Shown here: positions 62,919 through 64,000 of the stretch, piece by piece
How positions within the stretch are numbered: the stretch's first letter is position 1
Layout of the letters: each line of letters begins with the position of its first letter
Source: Aphis gossypii
Lineage: Eukaryota; Arthropoda; Insecta; Hemiptera; Aphididae
Reading direction: 5' to 3'
Assembly (NCBI RefSeq): GCF_020184175.1
Contig: NC_065531.1
Span: 8,701,213-8,765,212, forward strand
DNA length: 64,000 nucleotides
Notes under the pieces: generated by a model
What the model saw: the letters and a program-made list of their open reading frames with translations, nothing else
What the model was told of the DNA's origin: nothing
Database searches by the model: none
Translations under genes and position numbers: made by a program

Positions 62919-64000
62919 AATATTTTTCGTAGTTCTACCGTTGTATGCGGTCATCACCATGACGGCGTCAGCATGTTACATGTTTCGTAACAACTATTGC
63001 GAGGGTAGGTTTATCACGTCGTATTTACGTATATACTACCCTTTAGTACTAACTTATAGAACCAAATCGATGTGATGTTTATTATATATGTGTAATAATA
63101 AGTATATATGCATATATATATTCTTATTTAGAAAGAGTATTAATAGGTATTTCGTTATTTGTAACTAGTTAAAACTCAAACATGTGCTAAAACGATCAAT
63201 ATTTTTTTAGCCGTTGTTAATTGCTAGTTGTATATTGTTACTATATGTCTTATATTGACGTCTTTATTTTTATTCTAAAACAATTTATCAAAACTTATAT
63301 TTATTGAGTCAACTTTTTAAGTATTTTATGTTTTTTCCTTGTCAACAACTCAAAGTTGATTAACATAATTATTCAAAGCTTACAGGGATTTTACTTAGAT
63401 ACAGCTATTGATGGAGCTCACAATTATATACCAAACTCAACTATACTAACTACGCACCCACGTTTGTTGTATGTATTAGCAAATATTTATGAAATGTCTA
63501 ATAATACAGTAGAATATCATATTATAAGTATAAGGTTCTCATTAAACAGTATAACACTTAAAATTTTGTAAAATATTAAACATTTTAAAGTTTAAATTAT
63601 ATGTTATATTATTTTGCTTATATTTTTACTTACAAATCCATATAAAAACTCTTAATTTATTATTAAACTAATTAAGTATAATAATCTGAAATAGTATCAA
63701 TTGTATTTTTTCGATTTTATTGAATTTTAATATTTTAAATAGAAATATTTCTTAGTACTTAAGCATGCTTAATATTTATAGACGATATGTATCTAAATAT
63801 TTATGACTAAAACATGTACGCGTTAAGTCACTGATAAATTATAACACTGCAGAGTGCAGACGTATGACATTTAAGGCGGCATGTAAAAAAGTATACTTGC
63901 ATGATAATATGGCCACATTATTAAATACGTTTCGTTCAAAACTTTTAGATAAAAAAATAAATCGTAAATAACGCACAGCTGTTACGTCATCGTTGTTTAT

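Larger units (their letters stand above)
56831..64000. other. Upstream flank of TMTC1, no confident gene
   Basis: A+T-rich flank beyond the TMTC1 promoter region. It holds the LINE-like 3' end at 58310, the hAT-type element at 58731-59285, palindromes near 60289-60329, a 22-base A run at 62264-62285, a strong hairpin at 62883-62918 and GC-richer patches at about 62870-63060 and 63820-64000. A possible exon at 63368-63539 is treated under findings. Confidence 0.7.

Noticed and set aside
1..64000. CRISPR arrays, operons, ribosome-binding sites, replication origins
   Set aside because: None seen; the split-exon gene and insect repeats show this is animal nuclear DNA, where such features are not expected.

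Overview
The window is nuclear DNA from an insect, most likely an aphid. The sequence is very A+T-rich. The one clear gene is interrupted by introns with GT..AG ends, there is a short insect-type (TTAGG)n tract, and small DNA transposons with intact target-site duplications lie between exons. No prokaryotic, plasmid, viral or CRISPR features were seen. The species assignment is inference from composition and repeats.

The gene lies on the minus strand and spans 56284 down to 12727. Ten coding exons splice in frame into the first 511 residues of a TMTC-family protein, an ER O-mannosyltransferase with multiple membrane segments followed by TPR repeats. Exon 1 (56284-55920) carries a His/Gly-rich N-terminus, the first membrane segment and the HDD, NDFWG and SHKSYRPL motifs. 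Exons 2-9 complete the membrane part, including the DNPAAF region and VGFVVAERVLYIPSMG. Exon 10 (12840-12727) holds the first TPR. The KETG motif and the wording of the first TPR point to TMTC1 rather than TMTC2, TMTC3 or TMTC4. The remaining TPR exons and the 3' end were not found, so they should lie beyond position 1.

Layout from left to right: 1-12726 is the start of intron 10 and holds no recognised exon; 12727-16768 holds exons 10 to 7; 16769-27169 is a 10.4 kb intron with a hAT-type MITE and a GC-richer anomalous island; 27170-37716 holds exons 6 to 2; 37717-55919 is an 18.2 kb first intron with a foldback element; 55920-56830 holds exon 1 and a CpG-rich 5' region; 56831-64000 is upstream flank with a LINE-like 3' end and a second hAT-type element.

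The most interesting items outside the protein are a 13-codon upstream ORF that stops one base before the TMTC1 start codon, two non-autonomous hAT elements with exact 8-bp target duplications, a roughly 396-bp foldback element, and GC-richer islands in the introns that coding sequence does not explain. I found no convincing evidence of a new multi-gene system.
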